NCBI RefSeq assembly: GCF_026735135.1
Contig: NZ_JAPQER010000005.1
Coordinates: 124,001 to 188,000, forward strand
Origin: Clostridium aestuarii
Lineage (GTDB): Bacteria > Bacillota > Clostridia > Clostridiales > Clostridiaceae
DNA: 64,000 nt
Direction: 5' to 3'
Shown here piece by piece: positions 18,649-26,705 of this stretch. The position numbers and the translations under genes were made by a program. The notes under the pieces are model-generated. The model saw nothing but the letters and a program-made list of their open reading frames with translations. It did no database searches and was not told the DNA's origin. The first letter of the stretch is position 1. Every line of letters starts with the position of its first letter.

Positions 18649-18677
18649 CTTAATATACCTATTAGGGGTATATTAAG
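18649..18677 (+). promoter_or_regulatory. Perfect 11-bp inverted repeat at the transcription start
   Basis: CTTAATATACC and GGTATATTAAG flank a 7-base loop, beginning one base after the -10 box. It could be an operator or a 5' mRNA hairpin. Confidence 0.55.
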
Positions 18678-18696
18678 ATTATTGGAGGGATTAATA

Positions 18697-18897
18697 ATGA
18701 AAAAAGCTTATATAAATCCAAATCAATGTGATAGATCACCGTTTTGTCCAGTAAAAAAAGTTTGTCCTGTAAAAGCAGTGGTACAGGATAAAAAAGGTTT
18801 ATTTTCATTTGGAACTGCAGTTGTGAATAAGGATAAATGTATTGGATGTACAAAATGTATTTCGGCTTGCCCTAGAGGTGCGGTTGTTATGAAATAA
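18697..18897 (+). CDS. Small ferredoxin-like 4Fe-4S protein, 66 aa
   Basis: A 66-residue protein. The C-terminal half holds a classical cluster motif, CIGCTKCISACPRGAV (C-x2-C-x2-C-x3-CP). The N-terminal half has a second, atypical set, CDRSPFCPVKKVCPVKAV (spacing C-x5-C-x5-CP). One or two iron-sulfur clusters are expected, with an electron transfer role or a role as a small sensor. ATG 18697 is chosen because GGAGGG lies just upstream; a TTG at 18682 in frame overlaps that site. It is a single gene with its own consensus promoter. Confidence 0.8.
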   Translation: MKKAYINPNQCDRSPFCPVKKVCPVKAVVQDKKGLFSFGTAVVNKDKCIGCTKCISACPRGAVVMK

Positions 18898-18913
18898 ATA
18901 AAAGAAAAATATA

Positions 18914-18942
18914 TTGACATATAAGCGAATAAATGATAAAAT
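18914..18942 (+). promoter_or_regulatory. ilvE leader promoter
   Basis: TTGACA (18914-18919), 17-base spacer, TAAAAT (18937-18942), directly upstream of T-box 3. Confidence 0.8.
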
Positions 18943-18974
18943 ACATCTCAATAAAATTATATTTTATTAAAAAT

Positions 18975-19180
18975 AGTGATAGGGACGAGTAGGCAGTAAG
19001 TGTCTTAAAGAGAGTGGGATAAGCTGAGAACCCATAGATAACAAATTGTTGAAAATCACCCTGGAATTGCAAGCTGAAATGGTAGTAAGCTGTGCCGGCA
19101 ATGCCGTTATAAAAAGAACAATAAAATTGAGTGGTAACGCGATAAAAGACTTTTCGCCTCATGGGAAGAGTCTTTTTTTA
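18975..19180 (+). promoter_or_regulatory. T-box leader 3, isoleucine (AUC) specifier
   Basis: Landmarks in order: AGAGAGTGGG, specifier region GAAAATCA (ATC at 19055-19057), ATTGCAAGCTGAA, the T-box variant GAGTGGTAACGCG (19129-19141, AAC in place of the usual ACC) and a terminator with AAAAGACTTTT paired to AAGAGTCTTTT (19145-19178). It should control ilvE by tRNA-Ile charging. Confidence 0.9.
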
Positions 19181-19315
19181 TTAAACATTTTTATTTGTTA
19201 GCTAACTATTTATAAGATTTTTAATTATGCTAAAGGAGATAAGTGCTATTAAACTTATAGATAAATTAAATTTAGATTCATACGCAGTACAAACTATATT
19301 TGAAACTAAGTTTCA

Positions 19316-19353
19316 ATTGATAGATTTAATTAGGGGTAATTAAATCTATCAAT
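19316..19353 (+). repeat. Perfect 17-bp inverted repeat upstream of ilvE
   Basis: ATTGATAGATTTAATTA and TAATTAAATCTATCAAT flank a GGGG loop. No T-run follows, so it is not a standard terminator. A smaller hairpin, TTGAAAC-TAA-GTTTCAA, lies immediately before it (19300-19316). Function unknown. Confidence 0.7.
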
Positions 19354-19424
19354 ATAAAATGAGGTGTTATTTAAATTTAAAAAAATACTTAAATAGGGTT
19401 AAGAAAAGAAAGGGGCTTTTAATT

Positions 19425-20339
19425 ATGAATCAATCTTATGTATTTTATCAAGGAGAAATAGTTAAAGAAAGTGAGGTTAATATAAGTATAAGATGCAAAG
19501 CGTTCAATTATGGGCTTGCGTGTTTTGAGGGTATAAGAGCTTACTGGGATGAAGAAACTCAACAGCTTTATGTTTTTAGGTTAAAAGAACATTATGAAAG
19601 ACTTCTTCAATCTTGTAAAACATTAAATATCAACATTCCTTACACAATAGAACAACTTATAGATGCAACAATTAAATTATTAAGAAAAAATAATTTTAAA
19701 ACTATAACTTATATAAGACCTATGGCTTATAAAGGCGCGGATTCTATAGGACCTACACTTAATGATGACGATGATAGAATACTTATTTATTGTCAGCCAC
19801 TAGGAAGTTATACAGGGAAAGATAGACTTAAAGTTGCAGTGACTTCTTGGACTAGATTAGAGGATAATATGCTTCCACCTAGAACAAAAGCAACAGCTGC
19901 TTATTTGAATTCAGCTTTAGCGTCTTTGGAAGTAACTAAAAATGGATATGATGAAGCTATATTTTTAACTAAGAGTGGGCATGTTTGTGAAGGACCAGGA
20001 GAAAATATTTTTATAGTAAGACGTGGCAAAATCATAACACCATCTATTTCAGATAATATATTAGAAGGTATAACAAGAGATACTGTAATGACACTTGCGG
20101 AGAAGGAGTTAGGTATAGAGGTTGTTGAAAGAAGTATATCAAGAACAGAACTTTATGCTGCTGATGAAGTGTTCTTTAGTGGTACAGCAATGGAAGTAAC
20201 TCCAGTTGTGGAAGTTGATAATAGAGTGATAGGCGATGGAAAACCGGGTTATATTTCTAAAAAAATTAAAGAATTATTTTTTAGTATTACAACAGGGAAA
20301 GATCCTAAATATAGTCATTTTTGTACTCCAGTATATTAA
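19425..20339 (+). CDS. ilvE: Branched-chain amino acid aminotransferase
   Basis: A 304-residue fold-type IV PLP enzyme. Typical segments are FNYGLACFEGIRAYWDEE near residue 30, TKATAAYLNSALASLEVTKN around the PLP lysine, EGPGENIFIVRRGKIITP and the DEVFFSGTAMEVTPVVEVD motif near the end. It interconverts Ile, Leu and Val with their keto acids. I start at ATG 19425 behind AAAGGGGC; an open frame extends 22 codons further upstream without a site. It is transcribed from its own promoter through an isoleucine T-box. Confidence 0.95.
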   Translation: MNQSYVFYQGEIVKESEVNISIRCKAFNYGLACFEGIRAYWDEETQQLYVFRLKEHYERLLQSCKTLNINIPYTIEQLIDATIKLLRKNNFKTITYIRPMAYKGADSIGPTLNDDDDRILIYCQPLGSYTGKDRLKVAVTSWTRLEDNMLPPRTKATAAYLNSALASLEVTKNGYDEAIFLTKSGHVCEGPGENIFIVRRGKIITPSISDNILEGITRDTVMTLAEKELGIEVVERSISRTELYAADEVFFSGTAMEVTPVVEVDNRVIGDGKPGYISKKIKELFFSITTGKDPKYSHFCTPVY

Positions 20340-20370
20340 GACCTTAGAGTGTGAAATTTAAAATAGTATA

Positions 20371-20411
20371 TAAGACCATAAATATACCATAAAATATATT
20401 TATGGTCTTTA
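20371..20411 (+). terminator. Terminator after ilvE (AAGACCATAAATA family)
   Basis: AAGACCATAAATATA pairs with TATATTTATGGTCTT around an 8-base loop, then TT. Third copy of the same stem core in the window. Confidence 0.8.
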
Positions 20412-20458
20412 AATTTATGTTTTGTGAAAATGCTAATTTATGAATAGAGGAGAAAATT

Positions 20459-21361
20459 ATGCTAGATACCAGATTAATAACTTTTCTTACTGTAGCTAAA
20501 ATTAAGAACTATACGAGAGCTGCTCAAATATTAAATTTAACTCAGCCAGCTGTATCTCAACATATAAAATTTTTAGAAGAATACTATAGAGTTAAATTTA
20601 TAGAGAAGAAAGGGAGAAGTATAGAACTGACAGAAGAGGGTGAAGAATTTTTAAAATATGTTAAAGAAATAGAATTAAAAGAAAGAGGTATATATAAAAA
20701 ACTAAGAAATAAAACGGCTATAGAAAAAAAATATAATATAGGAGCGACTTTAACAATAGGAGGATATGTGCTTCCATATATTTTAGGTAAGTACAAAGAA
20801 AAATATCCTAATATTGAAGTGATTTTGACTGTAAATAATACACAAGAAATTTTAAAAAAAATATTAAGAGAAGAAATAGATTTAGGAGTGGTTGAAGGAC
20901 CTTTTGATAGAAATAAATTTAAATACAAAAAATTAAAAGAGGACGAATTAGTTTTAGCGGTTTCGCCTAAACATGAATTTGCTCAAAAAAAATACGTTGA
21001 AATTGAGGAAATCTTTAAAGGAAAACTTATTTTAAGAGAGGAAGGTTCTGGAACAAGAAAATACTTTGAAAATACTCTGGTTGAAGAGGGGTACACCCCT
21101 AAAGATTTAAACATATATATGGAAATTGGAAGTATTGATGCAATTAAAGCACTAGTTGAAGCTAATTTAGGATATACAATTATTTCAAAAACAGCCATAC
21201 AGAGAGAATGTAACAATGAAACTATAAAAATAATACCTATGAAGAATAAAAAATTAGATAGAATTTGTTTTTATAGAGAATTTAATTTTGTATATTTAGA
21301 AAGAAGCATAAATGATTCGTTAAAAGAATTTATGAAATTTTGTTCAAATACAATCTCCTAA
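20459..21361 (+). CDS. LysR family transcriptional regulator
   Basis: A 300-residue LysR-type regulator. The N-terminal winged helix-turn-helix includes FLTVAKIKNYTRAAQILNLT and QPAVSQHIKFLEEYYRVKF, followed by the co-inducer domain of about 210 residues. The subfamily resembles CysB/CysL/YeiE-type regulators. It lies 87 bases before a YeiH-type transporter in the same direction and probably controls it, although LysR targets are often divergent. The start ATG has an AGAGGA site. Confidence 0.9.
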   Translation: MLDTRLITFLTVAKIKNYTRAAQILNLTQPAVSQHIKFLEEYYRVKFIEKKGRSIELTEEGEEFLKYVKEIELKERGIYKKLRNKTAIEKKYNIGATLTIGGYVLPYILGKYKEKYPNIEVILTVNNTQEILKKILREEIDLGVVEGPFDRNKFKYKKLKEDELVLAVSPKHEFAQKKYVEIEEIFKGKLILREEGSGTRKYFENTLVEEGYTPKDLNIYMEIGSIDAIKALVEANLGYTIISKTAIQRECNNETIKIIPMKNKKLDRICFYREFNFVYLERSINDSLKEFMKFCSNTIS

Positions 21362-21448
21362 AGTATAATAAATATTTATGAAACTATAATAAATCATAAT
21401 TTTTAATTATGTAAAAGATTTGTTATAATTCTTTCAGAGGTGATTGAT

Positions 21449-22429
21449 ATGGAAAGAATAAAAAAGATGATACCAGGAGTTATTTTTGTGTTTTTAATTT
21501 CTATTTTATCAATGGGTTTAAATAATTCATTAAAAAACGTTATAAACTTAGAAGCTTTAACTATTGGTATAATAATAGGTATTATTTATAATAATACTAT
21601 AAAAACTCAACAAGTATTTAAAAATGGAGTACAGTTTTCATTAAAAAAACTATTAAAATTCGGAATTGTTCTTTTAGGATTTAAGCTTAATTTTAATTCA
21701 CTTTTAAAATTAGGACCAAAGGTTTTGATTATGGTTTTAATTTTTGTACCAAGTATTTTAATATTAGCGACTATACTAGGTAAAGTATTTAAATGTAACG
21801 ATAAACTAAGCACATTAATAGGTGTAGGATCATGTATATGTGGTGCATCAGCAGTTGTAGCATTAGCTCCAAGCATAAATGCTGAAGATGATGATTCGGT
21901 AGTAGCAGTGTCTATAGTTAGTTTTTTAGGAGCTATAGGAGTTTTGGTGTATTCGGCTGTAGCGTTAGGAAACAGTATGACAAATACTCAATATGGAGTT
22001 TGGTCGGGAATATCTCTTCATGGAGTTGCGCATGCTATTGCAGCTGCTGGAGCAAAAGGAGAGGAAGCAAAAATAGTCGGTACTTTTGTCAAAATGGCAA
22101 GGGTAGTTATGTTAGTACCAGTATCGGTGATTTTAGGTTATATATATAACAAAGATAGTGAGAGTGGTAAAAAAATTAAATTTCCTATGTATGTATTATA
22201 TTTTGTTATTGCAGGAGTTATAAATTCTACTGGAATGGTTCCTAAAGCAATACTTGATATATTGATAAAAATTAGTTCATTGTTTATACTTATGTCTATG
22301 GTAGGAATGGGACTTTCAGTAGATTTTCAAAGTATTAAGAACAAAGGTATTAAGGCTTTAATTATAGGATGTGTACTGTTCTTAATTAGCTCAACAACTA
22401 CATTTTTAGTTATTACAAAGTTTATTTAA
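21449..22429 (+). CDS. YeiH/UPF0324 family putative sulfate exporter
   Basis: A 326-residue membrane protein with about ten helices and the family signature GVGSCICGASAVVALAPSI plus ISLHGVAHAIAAAGAKGEEA. The PF03601 family is annotated as a putative sulfate or sulfonate exporter, but direct evidence is limited. I take ATG 21449, whose site is AGGTGAT; the in-frame GTG at 21440 is inside that site. The LysR-yeiH pairing is also seen in enterobacteria. Confidence 0.88.
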   Translation: MERIKKMIPGVIFVFLISILSMGLNNSLKNVINLEALTIGIIIGIIYNNTIKTQQVFKNGVQFSLKKLLKFGIVLLGFKLNFNSLLKLGPKVLIMVLIFVPSILILATILGKVFKCNDKLSTLIGVGSCICGASAVVALAPSINAEDDDSVVAVSIVSFLGAIGVLVYSAVALGNSMTNTQYGVWSGISLHGVAHAIAAAGAKGEEAKIVGTFVKMARVVMLVPVSVILGYIYNKDSESGKKIKFPMYVLYFVIAGVINSTGMVPKAILDILIKISSLFILMSMVGMGLSVDFQSIKNKGIKALIIGCVLFLISSTTTFLVITKFI

Positions 22430-22431
22430 GT

Positions 22432-22454
22432 AGAATATTGAGAAGCAATATTCT
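22432..22454 (+). terminator. Small hairpin after yeiH
   Basis: AGAATATTG and CAATATTCT around AGAAG, with no T-run. The same stem core appears at 31401 and 59324. Confidence 0.5.
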
Positions 22455-22468
22455 CAAATATTAATTGT

Positions 22469-22507
22469 CATCTATAAGAAAAGTGCATTGCACTTTTCTT
22501 ATAGATG
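22469..22507. repeat. 39-bp near-perfect palindrome shared with 53719-53757
   Basis: CATCTATAAGAAAAGTGCA, one base, TGCACTTTTCTTATAGATG: a perfect 19-bp stem. It sits between convergent genes and overlaps the stop of the HAD gene, so it probably also terminates transcription in both directions. A near-identical copy is at 53719-53757 and a partial one at 31217-31235. Confidence 0.85.
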
Positions 22508-23227
22508 TATAGACTCAGCATCTAATTTGTATACAACATCTTTTCTTTCTACAATTATTTTTACTTTTTCTCTAGTGCTTGGATCATCTAAAAGTTTGGA
22601 TAATAATTCGCGTGTAGGATTAATTGCGGTTGGATATTTAACTGATTTAAGCATAGTAAAATCTCCAGTAGTATCACCATATGCATAGCTTTGATCTAAA
22701 TCAATATTATATTGATCAATAAAATATTGTATTGCTTTTTTCTTGTTTATGCTGTCCCACATAGGAGTTATTTCGCCAGTATAATAATTTGCAGCATCTG
22801 TTTTGTATTTTGTGCCAATATAATTATCAAAATCGTGTTTTAAAGCCATTTCTCGAACTAATTCCTCAGGACTTCCAGATATAGTTATAACCTTATGTCC
22901 TTGTGACTTGTGCCAAGCTATCATATCTCTAGTATAAGTATATACCCTGTCACCTTTTTGATCGATAACTTTTTTTGCAATAAATTCTACTTGAGTTTTA
23001 TGAAGTCCTTTTACCGCATCGATATATATTTTTGCCATTTTTAAAAGATAATCATCGTAATTACCTATTCTTTTATCCCATTTAACATAATCATTAATTA
23101 AATCGTTATACCAACGTTCAGGTGCTATTATTTCTGATTTGATTAATTTCTTAAAAATTTCAGTTATTAGACCTTCTCTATATAGAGTTCCGTCTATATC
23201 AAAAAATGCTCCTATAGTTTTGCTCAT
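22499..23227 (-). CDS. HAD superfamily (subfamily IB) phosphatase
   Basis: A 242-residue HAD-IB hydrolase of the SerB-like group: motif I FFDIDGTLYREG (Asp10, Asp12), motif II VITISGSPEELVREMA (Ser) and the motif III-IV region with a Lys followed by SYAYGDTTGDFTMLKSVKYP. The substrate is a small phosphomonoester; phosphoserine is possible but cannot be claimed. I prefer ATG 23227, because AGAGG lies 9 bases upstream, over ATG 23236, which abuts that site. Confidence 0.88.
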   Translation of the reverse strand: MSKTIGAFFDIDGTLYREGLITEIFKKLIKSEIIAPERWYNDLINDYVKWDKRIGNYDDYLLKMAKIYIDAVKGLHKTQVEFIAKKVIDQKGDRVYTYTRDMIAWHKSQGHKVITISGSPEELVREMALKHDFDNYIGTKYKTDAANYYTGEITPMWDSINKKKAIQYFIDQYNIDLDQSYAYGDTTGDFTMLKSVKYPTAINPTRELLSKLLDDPSTREKVKIIVERKDVVYKLDAESIHL

Positions 23228-23312
23228 GTTTATCATCCTCTCATTATTGTATAAAGATAATAGTAAATTTTTTAATATTTATTATACAATAAATTTAATA
23301 TTTAAGATATAG

Positions 23313-23651
23313 CTATTTTGTAAAATGAAGTAATGTTTTTTTAGTTGAATGTACTTTGTATGTTGTATCATCATTATCATTTAAAATTTTTAGTATTCTT
23401 TGAGGAATGAGGTTAGATTGAACCATTAGTGCCATTTGAGCTTGTATTAAGATTTGATTTTTAGTGAATTCCAATGTTTGCTTTGCGGTATTTATATCTT
23501 TTATTTTATATTTTGGAATTGCTACGTTTTTATGAGTAATTTTCATACAAGAATTTTTAATTTGATTTTTTTTGTTTGAGTGAGAAATATTTTTTGATGC
23601 AGTATGGTTTTTGTATGAAATTGGAATAGTATGATTTATTTTCATGTTCAC
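23313..23651 (-). CDS. Miniature flagellin-like protein, 112 aa
   Basis: The last 40 residues (DINTAKQTLEFTKNQILIQA, QMALMVQSNLIPQRILKIL) match the C-terminal D0 helix of flagellin (D-x-A-x-x-x-x-x-F-T-K-x-x-I-L-x-Q-A...N-x-x-P-Q). The beginning (MKINHTIPISYKNHTASKN) resembles the flagellin N-terminus (M-x-I-N-H-N...ASK). The central D1 and variable domains are missing, giving about 112 residues instead of 250 or more. No other flagellar gene is in the window. AAGGAAG supports a start at GTG 23651 or ATG 23645. It may cap or regulate filaments, or be a degenerate relic. Confidence 0.65.
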   Translation of the reverse strand: MNMKINHTIPISYKNHTASKNISHSNKKNQIKNSCMKITHKNVAIPKYKIKDINTAKQTLEFTKNQILIQAQMALMVQSNLIPQRILKILNDNDDTTYKVHSTKKTLLHFTK

Positions 23652-24058
23652 AATAAACACTTCCTTACATTATGAAAAAATTAGGTTTTACTTATATATA
23701 TGAATTTAAATTTAATTATTTGAGTATTTTAGATGTTTTTTATATAAAATAAGGGATTTGCAAATAAGACTAAGTACTTATATACAAGAAATATATTAGG
23801 ATTCAAAGAAATGGTGATATTGTGAATGATATTGTTAAATTATATATAGAATAAATGTAAATAATATAAATAACATAAATATTAATTGAATCTATTGAAA
23901 AAATATATTGTATACAAGTTGACTATGAATAGTAATATAGATTAAAATAAAGAAGCATATTTTACTAGTATGCCTAAATATTTATATTAGAAGAAATTGT
24001 GTGATTTGCTGATTAAAATAAAAATAATTAATTACAATATGAAAAAAGGTGGAATTTA
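23652..24058. other. Intergenic region without recognised genes
   Basis: About 400 bases, very AT-rich. I find no open frame with a ribosome binding site. The only notable piece is AAATTAGGTTTTACTTATAT (23688-23707), which recurs with one change at 53850-53869. Confidence 0.5.
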
Positions 24059-24898
24059 ATGATGATAGAAATAGGTAAAGTGCAAAATTTAAAAATTTCC
24101 AATTTAGCTAAAATAGGAGCATATTTAGATGCAGGCACAGAGGATACTAATGACAATATATTACTTCCTAATAGTCAATTAGAAGATGGTATGAAAGAGG
24201 GAGACGAAGTAGAGGTATTTATATACAGAGATTCAGAAGATAGACTTATTGCAACAAAGAAAAAGCCTTTAATTCAGGTAGATGAGGTGGCTGCTTTAGA
24301 GGTTAAGCAAACTACAGAAATAGGTGCTTTTTTAGATATGGGATTAGAAAAAGATTTATTATTGCCTTTTAAAGAACAAAAATATAAGGTTTATCCAGGA
24401 AAAAAGTATCTAGTGGTTATGTATATTGATAAAAGTAATAGATTAACAGCTACAACTTATATAGGTAAGTTTTTAAGAACAGATAGCCCATATAAAAAGA
24501 ATGATACTGTAAAAGGGACTGTATATTCAGTAAGTCAAGAGATTGGTGTGTTAGTAGCTATAGATAATAAATATAGAGGGCTTATACCTAAAATTGAATG
24601 TTTTCGTGAAATTAAAGTTGGTGAAGAGTTAGAATGTAGGGTTGTAAGAGTTAGAAGTGATGGGAAACTTGATTTATCAACTAGAGAAGAAGCTTATAAG
24701 CAAATGGATATTGATGCTGATATGATTTTAGAGAAGATAAAAAAATATGATGGAATTCTTCCACTTAATGATAAAAGTAAGCCAGAAGAAATTAAAGATA
24801 GATTAAAAATGAGCAAGGCAGCTTTTAAAAGAGCTGTAGGAAGATTATTAAAGGAAGGGAAAATTGAACAAGTAGAAAAAGGTTTGAGATTAAAATAA
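24059..24898 (+). CDS. cvfB: CvfB-like S1-domain RNA-binding protein
   Basis: A 279-residue protein with three OB-fold/S1-like repeats (residues about 5-65, 70-135, 145-215) and a C-terminal winged helix (MSKAAFKRAVGRLLKEGKIE). This is the organisation of Staphylococcus CvfB and Bacillus YitL, which bind RNA and influence virulence or stress gene expression in some hosts. The first repeat begins IGKVQNLKISNLAKIGAYLD. An AAAGGTGG site precedes two adjacent ATGs (24059, 24062); either could start. It stands alone, upstream of hutP. Confidence 0.88.
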   Translation: MMIEIGKVQNLKISNLAKIGAYLDAGTEDTNDNILLPNSQLEDGMKEGDEVEVFIYRDSEDRLIATKKKPLIQVDEVAALEVKQTTEIGAFLDMGLEKDLLLPFKEQKYKVYPGKKYLVVMYIDKSNRLTATTYIGKFLRTDSPYKKNDTVKGTVYSVSQEIGVLVAIDNKYRGLIPKIECFREIKVGEELECRVVRVRSDGKLDLSTREEAYKQMDIDADMILEKIKKYDGILPLNDKSKPEEIKDRLKMSKAAFKRAVGRLLKEGKIEQVEKGLRLK

Positions 24899-24991
24899 AA
24901 TTTAATTTAAAATAGTGTAACATTAATGTGGGTAATTAAATATAATTATATAATAAACTATATAGATAAAATAAATATTTGAGGTGACAAA

Positions 24992-25408
24992 ATGAAAGCT
25001 AAGAGTATGGAAGTAGCAAAAGCGGCAATAAGAATGGCTACCTCTGAAAGAAATGAAGAGAAAAGATTGGAAGAATGTTTTAAAAATGAGAATATTTTAA
25101 CGGCTGCAGTAGATATTGGTGGAAATCTTAACGAATCTATACCGAAAATAATGGAAAGAGCATTAGTAGCTTCAAAACGTACGGGCATTATAAAAGATTG
25201 CCATGTCCATGACGGTGCTGTAGTTGGAGCAGCAAGAGAAGCTATTATGCAGGTTTCTGCTAAAGCTAATGGACTTAATGTAGGAGGAAAGATAGGTATA
25301 GCAAGAGCTGGTGAACACATAAGTGTATGTATTTTTATGAGTATAGGGCTTCTTCATTTAAATGAGGTGGTTATTGGTCTTGGACACCGTTCAATACCTG
25401 AGAAATAA
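24992..25408 (+). CDS. hutP: HutP family RNA-binding antiterminator
   Basis: A 138-residue HutP family protein: AAVDIGGNLNESIPKIMERA, the conserved ALVASKRTGIIKDCHVHDGA, GLNVGGKIGIARAGEHISV and the C-terminal LLHLNEVVIGLGHRSI, containing the metal-binding histidines. In B. subtilis, histidine- and Mg-bound HutP binds UAG triplets in the hut leader and blocks a terminator. No hut catabolic gene lies nearby; instead a UAG-rich leader and an ABC transporter follow directly. An AGGTGA site precedes the ATG. Confidence 0.88.
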   Translation: MKAKSMEVAKAAIRMATSERNEEKRLEECFKNENILTAAVDIGGNLNESIPKIMERALVASKRTGIIKDCHVHDGAVVGAAREAIMQVSAKANGLNVGGKIGIARAGEHISVCIFMSIGLLHLNEVVIGLGHRSIPEK

Positions 25409-25415
25409 TAAACAG

Positions 25416-25444
25416 TTGACAAATGTATAAATGTAATGTAAAAT
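25416..25444 (+). promoter_or_regulatory. Promoter of the ABC transporter leader
   Basis: TTGACA (25416-25421), 17-base spacer, TAAAAT (25439-25444). It starts seven bases after the hutP stop and gives a leader of about 230 bases. Confidence 0.8.
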
Positions 25445-25451
25445 ATAAGAA

Positions 25452-25661
25452 ATTTACATACTGAAATTAGTAGAATGGTAGGAAGAGATTTAAAGAAGGA
25501 TAGTAGTTTGGAAAATTAATTATTTAAAAGATTTTCGTTAAAAAATAGTAGTATAGAAGTTTGGTAGGAGATATTAGAGATTATTAAGTAATGTATGTTT
25601 AAAAATACATTACTTTAATAAGCATACAAAAAACTCTTCTACGAAGAGTTTTTATTTTTTT
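25452..25661 (+). promoter_or_regulatory. UAG-rich leader with intrinsic terminator, candidate HutP target
   Basis: Between 25468 and 25577 there are ten TAG triplets (starts 25468, 25471, 25479, 25501, 25504, 25546, 25549, 25554, 25565, 25575), several times the chance expectation for this base composition, and some GAGs. Then come a hairpin, AAGTAATGTAT/ATACATTACTT (25586-25615), and a strong terminator, AAAAACTCTTC/GAAGAGTTTTT (25629-25653), with a T-run. There is no T-box or known riboswitch core. Direct HutP control is inference. Confidence 0.6.
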
Positions 25662-25682
25662 ATATTTAAGGGGGATGGTAGT

Positions 25683-26705
25683 ATGGTAGGTAAAAAAATT
25701 TCAATTCTAGTTTCAGGGTTATTATTAGTAAGTGTTTTAGGTGGGTGTGGCAATACGAAAGCATCTAAGGGCAAAGAGGAAGCAAAAGAAAATATTATAA
25801 AAATAGGAATTACTCAAATAGTTGAGCATCCAGCTTTAGATTCTGCAAGAGAAGGATTTATTCAAGCTTTAAAAGAAAATAATTATGAAGAAGGTAAAAA
25901 TGTAAAAATAGATTTTCAAAATGCTCAAGGTGATATGCCAACAACTCAAACTATTGCTGATAAGTTTGTTAATGATAAAGTTGATTTGATTTTAGCAATA
26001 TCAACTCCATCAGCTCAAGCTGCATATAATGCTACATTAAAAGCTAAGTGTAATATTCCAATCGCAATAACGGCAGTTACTGATCCAGTAGAAGCAGGTC
26101 TTGTAAATTCACTAGAAAATTCAGGTACAAATGTAACAGGGACTTCAGATGCAGCGCCGATAGATGCACAGTTTAAGATTATAAATAAGTTAGTGCCTAC
26201 TGCTAAAAAAATAGGAATCATATATAATACAAGTGAAGTGAATTCAGAGATTCAGGTGGAAGAAGCTGAAAAATTTGCGTCTGATTTTAATTTCAAAATA
26301 ATAACTCAAGGTATTACAAGTGAAAATGAGATTCCGCAAGCTTTAGAATCTATATTAAGCAAAGTAGATGTAATGTATACATTAAAAGATAATATGATTG
26401 CATCAGCTATGCCGATTATCACTAAAGAATGTTTTAAGAAAAACATACCTGTTATAGGTGCTGAAAGTGCTCATGTAAAAGCAGGAGCACTAGCAACGGA
26501 AGGCATAAGTTATCATCAACTTGGATATGAAACAGGGCTTAAAGCTGTCAAAATATTAAAAGGAACAAAACCATCAGAAATACCAGTTGAAACTCAAAAA
26601 GAAACATCGGTAGTTATAAATGAAGATGCAGCTAAAAAGCTTAAAATACAGATTCTAGAAGAGTTGGTTTTAAAAGCAGAAATGGTAACAGGGGGCGTAG
26701 AATAA
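25683..26705 (+). CDS. ABC transporter substrate-binding lipoprotein (TrpX-type)
   Basis: A 340-residue lipoprotein: a signal peptide with the lipobox LGGC (Cys22 region, VSVLGGCGNTKA), then a two-lobe periplasmic-binding fold of the ABC_sub_bind family (PF04392), with IKIGITQIVEHPALDSAREG at the start of lobe 1. Members are annotated as tryptophan/tyrosine binding (TrpX). The ligand here is not determined and could be another amino acid, such as histidine, given the HutP context. A GGGGG site precedes the ATG. First gene of a three-gene operon, overlapping the permease by one base. Confidence 0.88.
   Translation: MVGKKISILVSGLLLVSVLGGCGNTKASKGKEEAKENIIKIGITQIVEHPALDSAREGFIQALKENNYEEGKNVKIDFQNAQGDMPTTQTIADKFVNDKVDLILAISTPSAQAAYNATLKAKCNIPIAITAVTDPVEAGLVNSLENSGTNVTGTSDAAPIDAQFKIINKLVPTAKKIGIIYNTSEVNSEIQVEEAEKFASDFNFKIITQGITSENEIPQALESILSKVDVMYTLKDNMIASAMPIITKECFKKNIPVIGAESAHVKAGALATEGISYHQLGYETGLKAVKILKGTKPSEIPVETQKETSVVINEDAAKKLKIQILEELVLKAEMVTGGVE

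Noticed and set aside
18723-19162. Minus-strand open frames over the ferredoxin gene and T-box 3
   Set aside because: They mirror the cysteine-rich gene and the leader RNA; no start site and implausible composition.
25465-25580. TRAP (tryptophan attenuation protein) binding site
   Set aside because: TRAP sites need about eleven GAG/UAG triplets with two- or three-base spacers. The spacing here is irregular, and an adjacent hutP gene offers a better, though unproven, candidate.
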